Assembly (NCBI GenBank): GCA_029449235.1
Contig: JANATG010000006.1
Coordinates: 806,001 to 870,000, forward strand
Reading direction: 5' to 3'
Source of the DNA: Linnemannia schmuckeri
Taxonomy: Eukaryota > Mortierellomycota > Mortierellomycetes > Mortierellales > Mortierellaceae
DNA length: 64,000 nucleotides
Shown: piece by piece, positions 26,001-38,281 of the stretch
How the letters are laid out: each line of letters opens with the position of its first letter
Position numbering within the stretch: the first letter of the stretch is position 1
The notes under the pieces: generated by a model
Seen by the model: only the letters and a program-made list of their open reading frames with translations
What the model was told of the DNA's origin: nothing
Database searches by the model: none
Position numbers and translations under genes: made by a program

Positions 26001-27511
26001 GCCACCGCAGAGAACCCTTGGGATGGAAAGCCCAGGATGATCAAGTGCAACGACTACTGCCTGATTGCAGAGCGCAACAAGAGAGTCGCACTCGCATTGG
26101 ATATCGAGGAAAAGGGCGAACCGTAAGTCCTTTTTTTGTTTTGAACTTGTATGCCGCGTTAACACTGTCGAATATTGGGTTGTGATTGCTGACGACGTAT
26201 TTCAATTGTTGTTCCATTTCCATTAGCGGCCCACGCATTCCCGAGTTTGACTCGTACGTTCTCGACTACGCCAGTGCCAACATGGAGTTTACTCTCAAGA
26301 TTGAGAAGCAGCTGGCAGAATGGGTCGCCGACACCACCAAGCCGATCTTGTACTTCCCACCCATGAAGGGCCATCGTCGCAAGTTTGTTCACGAGCTCGC
26401 TGCACACTACAACATTGTGTCGGAGAGCGTGGATGTGGAGCCTTATCGCAGTGTGACGATTCGGAGACAGCCCAACACATCTGTGCCCGATCTGCTCGCT
26501 TCCCAGGCCTGCCGCCAGAAGCGCCCTACATCCTCAGCGTCAACCAACAGCGTGGAGCAACTCAGGAAACCGACGATCAAGGATCCTGTCAACGCGATCT
26601 ACCTGCACGATTTGGCTTTTGGATTGACGCGATCCGAGCTAGCTGCTCAATTGGCGCCTATCTTTGGCAACATCAAGTATGGCATTCGATGGCTGACGGA
26701 TGACGATGCTGTGCTTGTTCCTCACCCAGGCTCCTTGCAGATGGACGAACTCGAGGCGGTCCTTGTCAAACTTCGAACTGGGATCAAGGGCGTTGCAGCC
26801 AAGGGCAACCTCTGCGAGCGCGTTGAGCTTTGCTGGGTCAACAAAGAAGGAGAGGTTGTCAGCCATACTAACATTGGTGGATCTCAGGCACGCAGATTCT
26901 TCAACGCTAGTCAGGGAAGCCAGCTGATGAAGAAGGTTGTGGCTCCCAAGGTCGCTAATGCGTTCGCAATCTTGGACGACGATGAGCGGATTGCTGCTGC
27001 CAAAAGACTAGAGGAGGAGCGGATTCTGAAGGCCAAGGAGGCCGCTGGTACTCTGAGCACCGAGGCATGGGAGGAGGAGTCCACTTCATCGCCTGCTGTC
27101 CCTGGAGCATCCACTCCTGCCACGTTCTCAAACGCATCGCGACCACCATCTGCTGGAGGCATGTCGCAGACTGACAGTGTGACGTCTGGAACGACTGAGG
27201 ACCTGACAAAGTTTGTGGTTGTCGAGGCAGGAGAATTTACGGACGAGGTTGTAGATGACTGGCAGGAGCTCTTGGAGGATGACGATGACGGCGCCGAGGC
27301 TTCAGAGGGAGACAAGACTGAAGGCAACAATAGCAGTGAAGGCGAGAAGGAAAACGAGACTGCGCAGAACCAGATAACGACTGAGGAGAAGGGGTCTTTG
27401 AGCAAGGGCATCAGTGATGACGAGACTGTTGTCATCAGCCAGAAGGATTTGTCCGCGTCCCAGAATCTTCAGCAGCAGACTTCTGCACATTCTGATAAAG
27501 CCGATGCTTAA
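23017..27511 (+). CDS. FAP1: NF-X1-type zinc finger protein (Fap1/NFX1 family)
   Basis: Large zinc-binding protein of the NFX1/Fap1 family, linked in relatives to transcriptional repression, E3-type RING activity and, in yeast, FKBP12 binding. Five exons (23017-24076, 24195-24378, 24486-24833, 24935-26122, 26227-27511) give 1354 residues. The first about 300 residues are disordered, rich in Asn, Gly, Ser and Arg. A RING-like cluster starts at CMVCWDVIRPAHKIWNC and runs to CPGC. A long series of NF-X1 repeats of the CGxHxCxxxCHxGxCxPC type follows, with CPPC and CNPC endings. Near the C-terminus RKFVHELAAHY fits an R3H domain, then a second folded segment and an acidic tail. An ATG 19 codons upstream (22960) is in frame, but MSDDPATSS starts more naturally. 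An AATAAA lies about 35 nt past the stop. Confidence 0.93.
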
Positions 27512-27806
27512 ATGCTTAATGGATGTACAGGCCGTATCTTAAAGAATAAAAAAAACTCATTAATTCATTTACAATGTTGTTCGTTCGTGTTTGTTAACTG
27601 ATGTGGTTTTCAGCACTTTCTTGTTCCAATGTGCTTCGCCCGCCGCGGGAAAGGATTTTTTTTTTCCAAGTGGTGTGTGTGGCTTGCAACTCTAGGCACA
27701 TTTTTATAAACTTCGGTCATGCCATGGTTTTTGCCACTATCTTTTCTCTTCTGGTTTTCACTCAAAACTTACATCTCGTATCAGACAACAATCAACGGCC
27801 TACAGA

Positions 27807-28279
27807 ATGTCTTCATCAGCATCGGCCATTGCAACGGCAACCTCACGGGCAACACAATACACAGTCCTCAACGCGTCACTGGAGAAGCTTCAAAAGAATC
27901 TCGAGCAACTGGAACAGAATGTCGAGGTGACGGTGATCCATACCGAATGGACAAAACGATTGCTCACGATTCATTCCTCTCTGTGAGTCTCTCGTTTTTT
28001 TTTCAAGCTTGCTGGACTGGACTGGACTGGACTGGACTAACCTGGTCTTGGGTGTGGATGGTGAAATATGATACGTTGCCCAAAAAAAAAAAAAAAAAAA
28101 AAAAAGGAAACCTTTACTGACCCAAGGCAATAAAAATGTATTATGTTTTTTTCTATTTGTTTGTTAGGTTGATGGCGTCGGCAAAGGTCTTGGACGACGG
28201 AGAACATCACCATCAACGGCAAGAAAGTCAGACATCGTCGTCACTGGAGCAGGAAGGCGAATATCAGGAAGACTCATGA
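27807..28279 (+). CDS. HSK3: DASH complex subunit Hsk3-like
   Basis: Small subunit of the fungal DASH/Dam1 complex, which couples kinetochores to microtubules. Two exons (27807-27982 and 28168-28279) give 95 residues. The core reads RATQYTVLNASLEKLQKNLEQLEQ, then a segment ending HTEWTKRLLTIHSSL, and across the intron LMASAKVL. This matches the Hsk3 pattern: an N-terminal Gln-Tyr-Leu-Asn start, a coiled-coil helix, a mid helix and a final L/F-MA-x-x-V motif. The tail is hydrophilic and acidic. The intron holds a (GGACT)n stretch and a 25-nt A run. Because each exon is short, the gene is easy to miss. Recognition is by pattern, not by a search. Confidence 0.8.
28010..28037. repeat. (GGACT)n pentanucleotide repeat in HSK3 intron
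   Basis: About five copies of GGACT/TGGAC, followed 45 nt later by an A run (28082-28105). Both lie within the HSK3 intron. Confidence 0.85.
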
Positions 28280-28671
28280 TCCGGAGAATATGTCAAAATT
28301 TGGGAAGACGAGGACGATTATCAGCAAAACCGACCGGCAGAACACTCCAAATCCCGCAGGAAACATAAAATATACCATTGCCGTTCGCGACCTGCTTGTG
28401 GAAAGCGTATGTCGCTGACATAGGAGGAGTGTGTCGGCGGGCTGTAGCACGAATTAACCATCAGCTTCGTCCGCCCTCACATCAACCCACACTCAACACA
28501 ACCAGCAAAACACGCCACCCCCTTGCAACCACGCGGAGCAAAATAAACTTGCCTATTTTTCTTGAGTCTCTTTGCGGTCATTTTTAATTGGGCAAAAGAA
28601 AGGAGGGACAAAAAAAAAAGAAACAAAATGGACAAGGTAGCTGTCCTATGAGAAATGTAAATTGGTTCTAT
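28280..28671. other. Convergent 3' region, HSK3 / MKT1
   Basis: 392 nt between two genes that end toward each other. An AATAAA at about 28542 could serve HSK3. No gene seen. Confidence 0.55.
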
Positions 28672-31666
28672 CTAGATCTTGCGGGTCTTGGTCCAGTTAT
28701 TAGCTTCCTGGAATTCTTGAGCAAGCTCCTTGCTGATAGCGTTCGACGCCGCAAGCGACTTGACAGCATCACACACCACCTCCCAGAACGCAAATCCTCT
28801 CTGCAGCTCCTCCTTGACAGTGTTGGCCAAGCTCGACAATGAGGTGGCTCCAATATGCTCCTCAACCTGCTGGATCGCCAATTCCTTGTCCAGCTTGTTG
28901 TTGTTGGCATTAGCGTTGAGGGTCAGGAGCTCGAGGTACTCCTTCACCAAGATGCCGAGCACGGTTGAGGGCTCGTAGGCAAAGGGCATCGAGGCCGCCA
29001 ACTCTGTAAAGTCCAGGGTATCCTTTTGACATTCGTTCCCGAGCAGCATCTCCAGGAGCACCGCCTCGCTCAAATGACGAAGGCCGCGCGTCAATGCCTT
29101 GTTGATACTGTTGAATGCCAACAAGTCACGGCTCAATGGTCCCGCCCAAGATTTAACACCCTATCATCAGAGACGGGAAATACGCGGGCGTTTTGTTAGT
29201 ACATGATGCAAAAGTAATGAAAAGTTGGCTATTAAAGTTCAAATATCAGTCAGAGTGATATGCACCTTGAAGCGCGCGCTAAGTAAGCTGGTGGTACGCG
29301 TGACAAGGCGGATGGCCTTGGTGGCAGTCTGGTTCTCCAGGACGGCCTTCTTGGTATAGTTATGGCTGTAGGGCCTTGACGTGAGCAATTCCGCCCGGAC
29401 CAGCTCCAATGCCAGGAAGAGTGCATCCTGAGACTCGTGGGGCGCCGTTGTGTGAATTTTGAAGGTATCGACAATACACTTTCCGTAGGCTGACGGCTGG
29501 TGGGTAAGCTCAATGAATCCACGAAGCTGCAATAGCTTGGTGAGGTGACGTCCCTGGACTTCAATCAAGGTTGAAAGTGGTCCGGGCTTCTCTGCACCCT
29601 TGGGCAAAATTGTCGCCTGCGCTTCGGTGGGGTTGGAGATCATGTCCAAACAGAAGGCATAATCTGGACGTGCCATCTATCAGACAAAGTGTTGCAAGTA
29701 AATTATTACATTTTAGTTTTTTAGCACAAAAATAGGAATAAAGGTGCACCTATCGAAAGTGCTTCGTCATGAATACTTACGCCAGTTTGCTTGAGGTCCT
29801 TCAGAATTGACCTCTTGCCAGCCTTCCACTGTGAGATACTCTCGGGCTTGAACGAAGGGTCGGGCTTGAGAATTTGCTCGGAAGCAGAGTTGTTCTCGAA
29901 CCAGTAGACGATCGAAATCTTGCGGTCGTAAACTGTGTGGAGATGAGACTTCAGCAGGGCAATCGTCTGGGCCCTGATCTTCATCACATCCGAGGTCAAA
30001 AAGTTGCGGTACTCCTTGGTCTCTCCATTGCAGAGAGGCGAGAATTCCACGACACTGCCGGAAAGTAAAGTGTTCAAGGTAGGCTCTGTGATCACACCTC
30101 GAGAGAGATAGTAATAGACTTCATCCGGAAGGCGATATCCGATGAACTCGTGAATGTCGTTTGGTGCGTGGGCTACATTCATGGGCTCGACGTGTCCTTC
30201 GTCCGTCAAGATTGGTTGGTGCCGCATGGCGCATCGTGTTCTGCAGAACAGGTCAACGTAGTTGCTCTTGATAACCTATTCGATGTTCAAAAACAACGGG
30301 GAATTAATAATATACTCCTCTTCCCTTTACCATGTGCACGACACTCTTTCGTTACAAGAGTAAGGCGGTCACTGACTCATACCTGGGGCGACTCTGCGTA
30401 TGCCTTGACGGCGTTGAATCCGGTCCTGTGTTGCTGCAGCAGATCGTGGATGCTCTTGAAAGCGAATGCACCCTCGGCGGCGAGTGGTGGGAAAGTTATG
30501 CAGTACTCGGATCCAGCAAGAATGCAGAGGTCTAAAAACTGGTCATCGGACAGTAACAGATCCTGAAGAACAGCCTTCTTTGAGATAACTGAAAAAGTCT
30601 GCTTTGTAAAGTCGATTGAAGTAATGACACGATCAACGTCAAACATAAGCAACTCTGATCCTGCATAGGTCGCATGAATGATCTGCTTGGGGTTCCGTTC
30701 AAGGTACACAAGCTATCCAAGTTTTCAAAAGTAGGTGTAAAATAAATCGCGTCAACTGTCAAAAGTTCAAAGTGTTTTCCAGCCATTGATTCTCTGCCAA
30801 GTCAAAGAGACCAGTAGTTGTGAACACACCTGTGCGCCGGCGCCGTAGGGAGCCCTCATGTAGTCAATGTTGTTCTCTTTGAGGATCCTGATGACAAGGT
30901 GGACCAAGTCGGGTTGATGCACAACATACGACGAGCTCCAAGAGGAGAGAGCCAGATCCATCTTTCCAGCGTTGACGGCATCCCATGCAGCGTTTCTCTT
31001 GGAGATCTTGGGGTCGTCGTTGACGTATGACTTGTCCTTGCGAATCAAAGCGAGTCCTGAGAACACAAAGAGTGGGTGGATCGAAGCAGCCCTATCGTGG
31101 AGAAACCGAAGAGAACGACGTTTGGTTTTAGGAACAGCATCTGGACCACAGTGTGCAATATGGCGAATTGATCTGACTAAGCTGATAGCTAGATCACAAG
31201 GTCACTTCCTGAGTGATGGACATACTTGAATCCTTCGAGTTCCTTCTCGATAGCCTTGCGCATGCACGAAGGGGTGCCTCCAATACCAGCCAAGTACTGT
31301 TCCGATGCTGCCTGCGAGATAATTTTCTTGAGCCACACATTGCCGTCGATGCCCAGGCGAATATCCTTGAGGGTCGAGAGGGGTTGCACCGAGATCAGGT
31401 TCTTCTGATTCGTGTAGACTATGCATGCATATTTCGCAATGAAGGAGTATAGAGTGACGACACGTTAGTCGATGAGGAGAGGCGGTCATTGGTGTGTGCT
31501 GTTGTTTGACGCGACATCAGAGCAAGCTCTTGCATCCCGCGTCTTGTGTGAAAAGTGGTGAGGGGTGTGCAGTCCAATTTCATTGAGCTTGTATTTTAGC
31601 GCATCCTTCTGTGGTCCATTCCATTCCAATATGTATATCCTTACAGTCGAGGTGTCGCACTGGCAT
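28672..31666 (-). CDS. MKT1: Mkt1-like post-transcriptional regulator (XPG/FEN-type fold)
   Basis: Member of the Mkt1 family: an XPG-nuclease-like protein that works with Pbp1/ataxin-2 in mRNA stability and translation in yeast. Seven exons on the minus strand (31666-31645, 31418-31226, 31091-30830, 30712-30383, 30275-29781, 29676-29266, 29160-28672) give 733 residues. Exon 1 is only 22 nt (MPVRHLDF). The XPG-N part shows LKDIRLGIDGNVWLKKI and IHPLFVFSGLALIRKD. The XPG-I part shows ENNIDYMRAPYGAGAQLVYL and a DQFLDLCILAGSEYC helix-hairpin entry. The C-terminal half (RLPDEVYYYLSRGVI and the long helical end) fits the Mkt1 N and C modules. The acidic set of a true nuclease is only partly kept, as is usual for Mkt1. 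It is divergent from the monooxygenase gene. Confidence 0.9.
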
Positions 31667-32422
31667 GGTTGAGCTTGTTGCTGGGTTTTGTTGATGGTCA
31701 AACGTGAGAAACTGCTTGCCTTCTTCCTTACACTCACCCCTTTCAAACCCAACGAAGGGGTCGAAGGAAGGAGAGCGAGTTCTGCTGAGGGTGGCTTGGA
31801 AAGGGTTATCATTCACACACTGAGTTCAGGCACGCTTAAGGGCATTTCGTTTCTTTTTTGTCCTCGCAGATCCAAGGCCAAGGGTCCAAGGCAAAGAGCT
31901 TCAAAATCAATCATTTCCGAAGCTTATGCTGCACCTGTCCCTTGTTTACTGCTCCTAGCTGCACGATTACATGTTTCAAGGGATACAAAAAGTGACAAAC
32001 GTGGGCATCAAGCCAAGTCTGTTCATCCCCTCCTGGTCGATCGCGTTCGTCCTTTTTGGAGAGTCCACAACCAAACCAAAGCCAAAGCCAAGCCAAAGAC
32101 ACGTCAATACCGACCAAGCGAGGGAGGAGGGGACTGGACGCGATTCCTTGAAATTCTGTGTTGAATCATAAGACCACGTTCATCTTGTACCCACAGACAT
32201 CGAATGAGAAGAAAATAAAGGGAAGTGTCGTACAAATAGGCAAATCTACTAGGTCACCCTTTTTTTTCCCCTTTTCCTCCTTCTCTTTCTTTTTCTTCCT
32301 CATTTCTTTATTTCTCCATTTCTTTTTCTCGCACCTTTTCTTTGTCTCCCTCCTTTTTTCATCCTGATTAGTTCCTTCTTTTCGCGCCTCTTTTTTTCAA
32401 GTTTTCAATCCACTTTCAAATC
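31667..32422. promoter_or_regulatory. Divergent promoter region, MKT1 / monooxygenase
   Basis: 756 nt between two start codons. It contains a small AAGCCAAA-type tandem stretch (about 32074-32097) and a strongly T/C-rich block (32259-32400) immediately upstream of the monooxygenase start, typical of fungal core promoters or 5' leaders. Confidence 0.5.
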
Positions 32423-34327
32423 ATGGGATTTACACGAACTTTTAGCGATGGATCCACACCAGAGATAGCCATCATTGGCGGAGGGTAAAAAATACACACC
32501 AATATCACGCTAAACCTTCATTCAAAGACAAGCGTACGCTCTCCACTACTAACACTCACCACGTTTCCTTGTCCCGATCATTTTGTTCCTTCTCACAAAC
32601 AGACTGTCCGGGATATGCGCCGCAATTCAGCTTCAACGCATGCTCCAATTGACAAACTATAAGATCTTTGAAGCCGAGTCAGACCTCGGAGGCACTTGGC
32701 TCCTCAACTCCTACCCGGGCTGTGCCTGCGACAACCTCTCGCACCTCTACAGTCTCTCTTTTGCACCCAACTACGAATGGAGTCGCAAATATGCACCCCA
32801 GGCCGAAATTCTGGATTACCTGCAGTCGACCGCTCGTGCATACAATATCTATGGCAAGGTCCGGTTTAATACAAAGATCAGGCGGATGCAGTGGAGGGAG
32901 GATCGGAAGAAATGGCTGCTTGAATGGAGCAATCTGTTAACGGGGGAAGAGGGCGTGTATGAGGCCGATGTTGTTGTTCATGGGACCGGGTTGTTTAATA
33001 TCCCGCAGATCCCACAAGAGTTTGAAGGCTTTAGGGGGGAGAAGTGGCACTCTGCTAGGTGGCGACATGATGTGGATTTGACTGGCAAGCGTGTGGGTGT
33101 TGTTGGTGTCAATGCCAGGTACCTTGTCTGTTTTTTTTTCTGCCATGGATGTGAGGATATGTGGATGAAGACGGTTTCCCGTGCAAAGAAGGATACCTGC
33201 TGAACACATATTTGATACTTGTTCACTCACTCACAGCGCGATCCAGATTATACCTAAGGTGGCGGACAGCAAGGTCAAGGTTCTTCATGTGTACGGTCGC
33301 AATCCAGGATATGTCACACCGCAATTCGACGACACCTACTCCAACACCTGGAAGTTCCTCTTCCGTAAAGTCCCCATCTTTTACTTCCTCTACACCACCT
33401 TCTGGTACTACGCTCTCGACAGCACATTTCTGGTCTACTTCAGCCTTACTTGGTATTCTGCCCTCCACCGCGTCATCCTTTATCTCACAGCCTGGTGGCA
33501 ACGATATCGTCAAATCCCGGACCCGGTCCTACGAGCAAAACTGACACCGACTCGTGTGCTTGGATCTAAACGGACGGTTCTTTCCAACAACTACTACCCG
33601 GCACTGACACAGGATCATGTGCAATACCATCGTGATGCGATTGTGAACGTCTCGGGAAACAGGATCACGACGGAGGATGGCGAGACACGCGAGTTGGATG
33701 TGCTTATTTTGGCGACAGGGTTTGCGGTCCCTTTGAACTTCCCACCGGGATATTGGATTGGGCGTGGAGGGATGGATGTTGCAGAGACGTGGAAGCCTAT
33801 GGCGAGGACTTACTTCGGGACTTGTACACCCCGAGCACCCAACTTTTTCATGGCCTGGGGACCTATGTCCGGATCCTGTAAGTTCTCTCTCTCACACACA
33901 TTCCTACATACATTTGCTACAGATGTGAGCTACTTAGCTTACTAGTGATATCATTGGCTTATGACGTCGTTTCATATTCATAGATCACCAGTCTGTCACT
34001 AGTGTGGTTGAAGCGCAGGTCATGTTTATGATCAAGACCCTCTCCACCATGATGGAGAACGACTATGCGTCCATGGAGATCACAGAAAAGGCAACCTACA
34101 AGTATGCCAGCCTGGTTCAGCGACGAAGAGCTCTCTCTGCATCAGCTCAGCAACCCCCTGTAGCATCAGCCACCACGGTCTTCCCTCAAAAGAAGCGTTC
34201 GCAGCCAACTAAAGGAGGAACGGGCGTCAGTTTTTGGTTCGGTACCTTGGCAGAGTTCCGCTACCGATTGTCACATTACAGTCCTCAGTTATTTACCGCA
34301 ATGCGACATGACACGCAAGAACAATGA
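32423..34327 (+). CDS. Flavin-containing monooxygenase, Baeyer-Villiger-like
   Basis: FAD- and NADPH-dependent monooxygenase that inserts oxygen into a ketone or a soft nucleophile; the substrate is not predictable. Four exons (32423-32484, 32603-33118, 33237-33877, 33984-34327) give 520 residues. The FAD site IAIIGGGLSGICAAIQL is split by intron 1. ESDLGGTWLLNSYPGCACD and an FRGEKWHSARW segment follow; the latter fits the FxGxxxHxxxW fingerprint of Baeyer-Villiger enzymes. The NADPH motif reads VGVVGVNASAIQIIP and is split by intron 2. Its second glycine is Asn, which is unusual. The LILATGF segment closes the fold, and a hydrophobic, aromatic stretch (FLYTTFWYYALDSTFLVYFSL) suggests membrane contact. 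The C-terminal tail is basic. Confidence 0.88.
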
Positions 34328-34431
34328 CATATAAAGGAGACGCGCCGTGGTAACATGAAAGATTGCTGACGATGTAGATATTGTTTGTTGTTTTATTGGA
34401 AGTACTCGAGGCTCGATTGTTTTCCAGTCGT

Positions 34432-35330
34432 TCATTTCTTGCGCTTGGGAGAGGTGGGCTTCTTGGCGGATGGCTTGGGGGTGTCCTCGTTCAACAAATC
34501 CTGCAAAGCCTTGGCGCGCTCTTTTTCCAGACGTGCTTCTCGGTTCTTTTCATTAATCTGCCTGGTCTGTTCCTTGCGTTCCTCACTGAGAGCCTTTTGA
34601 CGCGCCTGCTCTTCCTGCTTCAGTTTCATCTCCTGTTCTGTCTGTTTCTTCTTCTCATGCATCAACTACAACAATTTGAGAACAGCGAAAAGTGTTAATT
34701 GTGGTTCAATTCCACGTCAATTGCCATAAAACAATAGCAAACAAGCATTCAGTACAAGAAACCATTCCCCTTACCACCTCACTAGCAGTATGAAGAATAG
34801 TCTGCCCCCACCCTTCCTTGAACGTATTGGCCTCTGCAACGATCGCCATGATCTCCTGCTCTAGTTCCTTCTCTGACAATGTAAACTCTGTCCAGATATC
34901 ATCGCCCACAGTCCCCTGTTTGACCAAATTCGCCAAAACCTGTTTATCCTCCCGCATTGACAGGACCCGGGCTACACCCTCGACCGCTCGACGAAGGAGG
35001 GCTGCTTTGAGTTGCGACTCGGTAGCTTCGGGGTCGGTTTGTTGGAGGAGGGCGATGTATTGGGATTTGGGGATGTTTTCTGAGAACCAGGGCTCTGCGT
35101 TGTTGATGGCTGTATGGACGTTATAGAGAGAGAAAGAGAGAGAGGAAGGCGGGTTAGTGAGAACTCCAACTGCCTGGTGGAAAAAGGGATGCGAGTTTAG
35201 TCCGGTAATGAGTGCGGCGGTCGTTATTGTTTTATTTACCCAGTTTCCTGTTTTTCCAGAAGTAACCAAAGATTCGCATGGAGAGAATCCATCCTCCGAT
35301 GTAAATGACAGCAAGCCAGACTGAGCTCAT
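34432..35330 (-). CDS. SEC66: ER translocation protein Sec66/Sec71
   Basis: Non-essential subunit of the Sec62/Sec63 post-translational ER translocon in fungi. Three exons on the minus strand (35330-35240, 35109-34775, 34665-34432) give 219 residues. Residues 4-24 form one membrane anchor (VWLAVIYIGGWILSMRIFGYF). The cytosolic part has NNAEPWFSENIPKSQYIALLQQTDPEATESQLKAALLRRAVEGVARVL, a typical Sec66 segment, then EGWGQTILHTASEV. It ends in a highly charged coiled coil (EKKKQTEQEMKLKQEEQARQ) with a Lys/Pro-rich tail. The charged C-terminal helix and WGQTI motif are the best identifiers. The next gene upstream is divergent. Confidence 0.88.
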
Positions 35331-36546
35331 GCTGTGATGTTGTTGATGCTGATGTTCCTTATGATGTTGTTGTCGGCTGTCGATGATGTTGTTGTTGTTG
35401 TTGTCGCTGTTGTTGATGGGAAAGAAAGGTGAAGAAAGAGTGTCGAGCCGAGTGTGAGGAGGTAAGATAAAGGAGTGAGACGATAAGGAGAGAAAGACGT
35501 GCTTTTTACGCATCAACGTGGCCCCTGCCCATATGTTTAAGCCTTAGTTCATTTTGGCAGGACATGATTGGCTGGTTGTTGGTTGGTGGCGTACTCCTCA
35601 ACACCTTTTTTTCGTTTTTTATTTAACCCATCCCGGAGCTTTATTAGTCCTTGTTTTCGCTCCTAGGTACTCGCTTGAATGCTCTTCGTTGATAAGGCGG
35701 CAGTTCATCTTTTCCGGAAAAAGGTGCGCACTTGGTCAGTCTCGAAGAAAGAGAAAGAGGGGGATGAAGGATGTTGTTATTGTCTGTCCTTTGTTTGCCT
35801 GATTTTTGGTCACCCCTATTTCTTGGTTCAGGTACAGAGCTGTGAAATAGGAGAAGTACGCCAGCAATAAAAGCGTGCTATGGAGGGACAACATGACCTG
35901 ACACCCTGCTCGACCTCATGATGCACAAGACAAGTCTTTCTTTTTAACCCCTGGGCCTACGTCCTCACCCTCCCTTCTCTTTGTAGTCAAACGCCTCAAA
36001 CTCCACCTGCCTCGAGTGTCAAGGGGACACCAATGATAATGGCACATAGGCACACACAGGCCAAGCAAACAATGACGCCTACAAACAACAACCTCTCCTT
36101 TTTATCCGCCAACATAAAAGAAGAGTGCATTGGTGGCAGGAAGTTGCACCTCTTTGTCCCTTTTTTCCTCTTTCCTTCTCATCCTCCTCGTCTTCTTTGA
36201 CCTCTCGTTTGTCCCCTTGGTCAACATAGAGGTCGTAAACGAGTGTTTCTTTTTCATTCTTTTCTTTTTCCTCCACATTCAGAGCCTGACTCACATACCT
36301 CTCCAAAAAAGTTCTGTACCTCCTCTCTCACTCGTCGGACCCATTTCTCCACCTCCCCAGCGTACCCTTTTGTAACGATCGCACCTCTTTCTCTATCCTT
36401 CCTTCACTTTTTAATGACCACATCCTCTGCGCTTTGTTCATCCACGCCTCCCTACCTCTGAACTCCCAACCCTCAGATCTGCCAGCCCTTTTTTTGTTCA
36501 TATTTTTGTATATTTTCTTGTATATATCTATCTCCAACACCTCAAC
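35331..36546. promoter_or_regulatory. Divergent intergenic region, SEC66 / membrane protein
   Basis: 1216 nt between two start codons. It starts with a TTG/TGT-rich repeat (35340-35412, the SEC66 5' leader) and ends with a long C/T-rich tract (36150-36530) before the TMEM198-like gene. No gene is seen. Confidence 0.5.
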
Positions 36547-38281
36547 ATGACAGCAATGGCACCCTCAAAGAGAAGTGAGCTCTCTCTCCGTGTTGCCACT
36601 GCAGCGTGGATCATCTATTTCCTCTACAATGTACATACCACACTTGCAGCTCCACTACCACAGGCTGATGCTTCTGCAGCAGCAGCCGAAGGAAGCAGTA
36701 GTAGCACCAATACTAGCCTGATCGATCCCTTCTCAACACCCGATTACCTAGGTAAATAACTTATTCCAAAGGCTCAGTCGCAGATCTGTCTGTCTAATGC
36801 ATCTGTGCATTCAAAATTGCCCTTGTCGAACTAACAACCAGTGTTGGACCCTTATTTTTCCTAACAATCGATAGCACCGTCAAAGTTTACATGGGAGCAA
36901 GGCGTCTATGGAGTTCTGTTCATTCTTTTCGGCGCAGTTGAAGTCCTGCATGGATACAAATACATTCGCTTTACGATGTTGCTCGCAGGATTTCTCGTCT
37001 GGTGTAAGACATAGGCGCTTTCGTCTTGCTCCTTACCTCGTACTTCCCATCACAGTTCCACAGCACCCATTAACCCTTCCTCTTCCTTGACCTGAAATAT
37101 GTAGCGAGTACGGCGGTGATGATTATGATCATTGTCAACTCCAACACGGGCGCTTTTCATTCCTCAGGAATTTACTTTTTAGTCTGGGTGTCGGTTGGCA
37201 TTGTGGGTGCACTTGTCTCGTTCTACCTGTGGCATGTCGGTATCATCTTGACCGGTGCTTATGGATCGTAAGTTTGACAATCCTCTCTCTACCCTAAAGT
37301 CACGACCTCTCCTCTGTTTTGATCTTGTGCACCATCCAACTTAGCGCTTCCTTATTCCCCTTTTTTAGGTTTGTGCTGGTGGCGGTCCTGTTTACTGCAG
37401 GCAACGTAACGAACTACATCTTCCGCTATGTCGTCCTTGTAATCTGCCTCATCCTCGGCGGTTATCTGACCTACAGATACGAACGCATGGCCGTTATCCT
37501 GGCAACATCCGTTGGCGGCGCCTACTGTGTCATGTTTGGACTCGATATGTTTGTCCAGACAGGGTTCCGGACTACTTTCCATGTCATGCTCTCCCAATCG
37601 ACCGACGCCTTTTATCCTATTGCGGGGACTTGGGTCATGATCGCCTTTGTGCCTGTGATCGCCGTGTTTGGAATTGTATGGGAGTTGAAGCACCATGAGG
37701 AACCCGTGACGGGATGGCTTCTGGGCAGCGGTGCCAAGCCATTGCCGCCGCTTCCTGGCGAGAAACCGAGACGGTGTTGTGGATTTGCCATGTCGAGGTC
37801 CGCCAAGGCTGTCAAGAAGGCAATCAATGCAGAGGCTGAGGCTACTGCTGCTGCGGGATCGTCGAGTGAGTCGACTCTAGTGCCGCCACCATCATCACCA
37901 CCACCACCAGCAAACAAAAGCAGTTGGAAGGATTGTCTGAAGGGGCGATCAAAGCCGGACATGACAACAAAGGACACCTCGGTCACACCGCCAGCGCCAA
38001 CAGAGATGGAAACAACGGATGCCTCAACCACCACTGCTGCTTCTCCATTGATCGACGAGAAGAAGTTGGAGGACTCTACTGCTGTTGTCGTGGCAGAGGA
38101 GAAGAAGTCCAAGGGCGAGACACCATGGTCCGAGGGCGGTCAGAGTAGCAGTTTCCCATTGCCAGTCGAGAGGACATATCTGAGTGCAGGCCATGAGACG
38201 ATTGGACATACTGGGATGCACAAAGTTGTAATCCACCGAGAGGTGAAGGAGGTTAGCGTTGATGTTGACGAGCGGTGGTAG
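36547..38281 (+). CDS. TMEM198-like multi-pass membrane protein (DUF4203 type)
   Basis: A multi-pass membrane protein of the TM7S3/TM198-like type; in fungi its function is unknown. Four exons (36547-36751, 36875-37003, 37105-37267, 37369-38281) give 469 residues. A signal-like hydrophobic segment (residues about 14-35) is followed by a Ser/Ala-rich lumenal stretch. A run of hydrophobic helices comes next: GVYGVLFILFGAVEVLHGYK, MLLAGFLVW, AVMIMIIVNS, FLVWVSVGIVGALVSFYLW, FVLVAVLFTAGN, VLVICLILGGYL, then VILATSVGGAYCVMFGL and WVMIAFVPVIAVFGIVW. The last about 200 residues are cytosolic, Pro/Ser/Thr-rich and basic, with PPLPGEKPRRCC near the membrane. Intron phases all fit. Family match is by helix pattern and glycine spacing. 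Confidence 0.78.
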
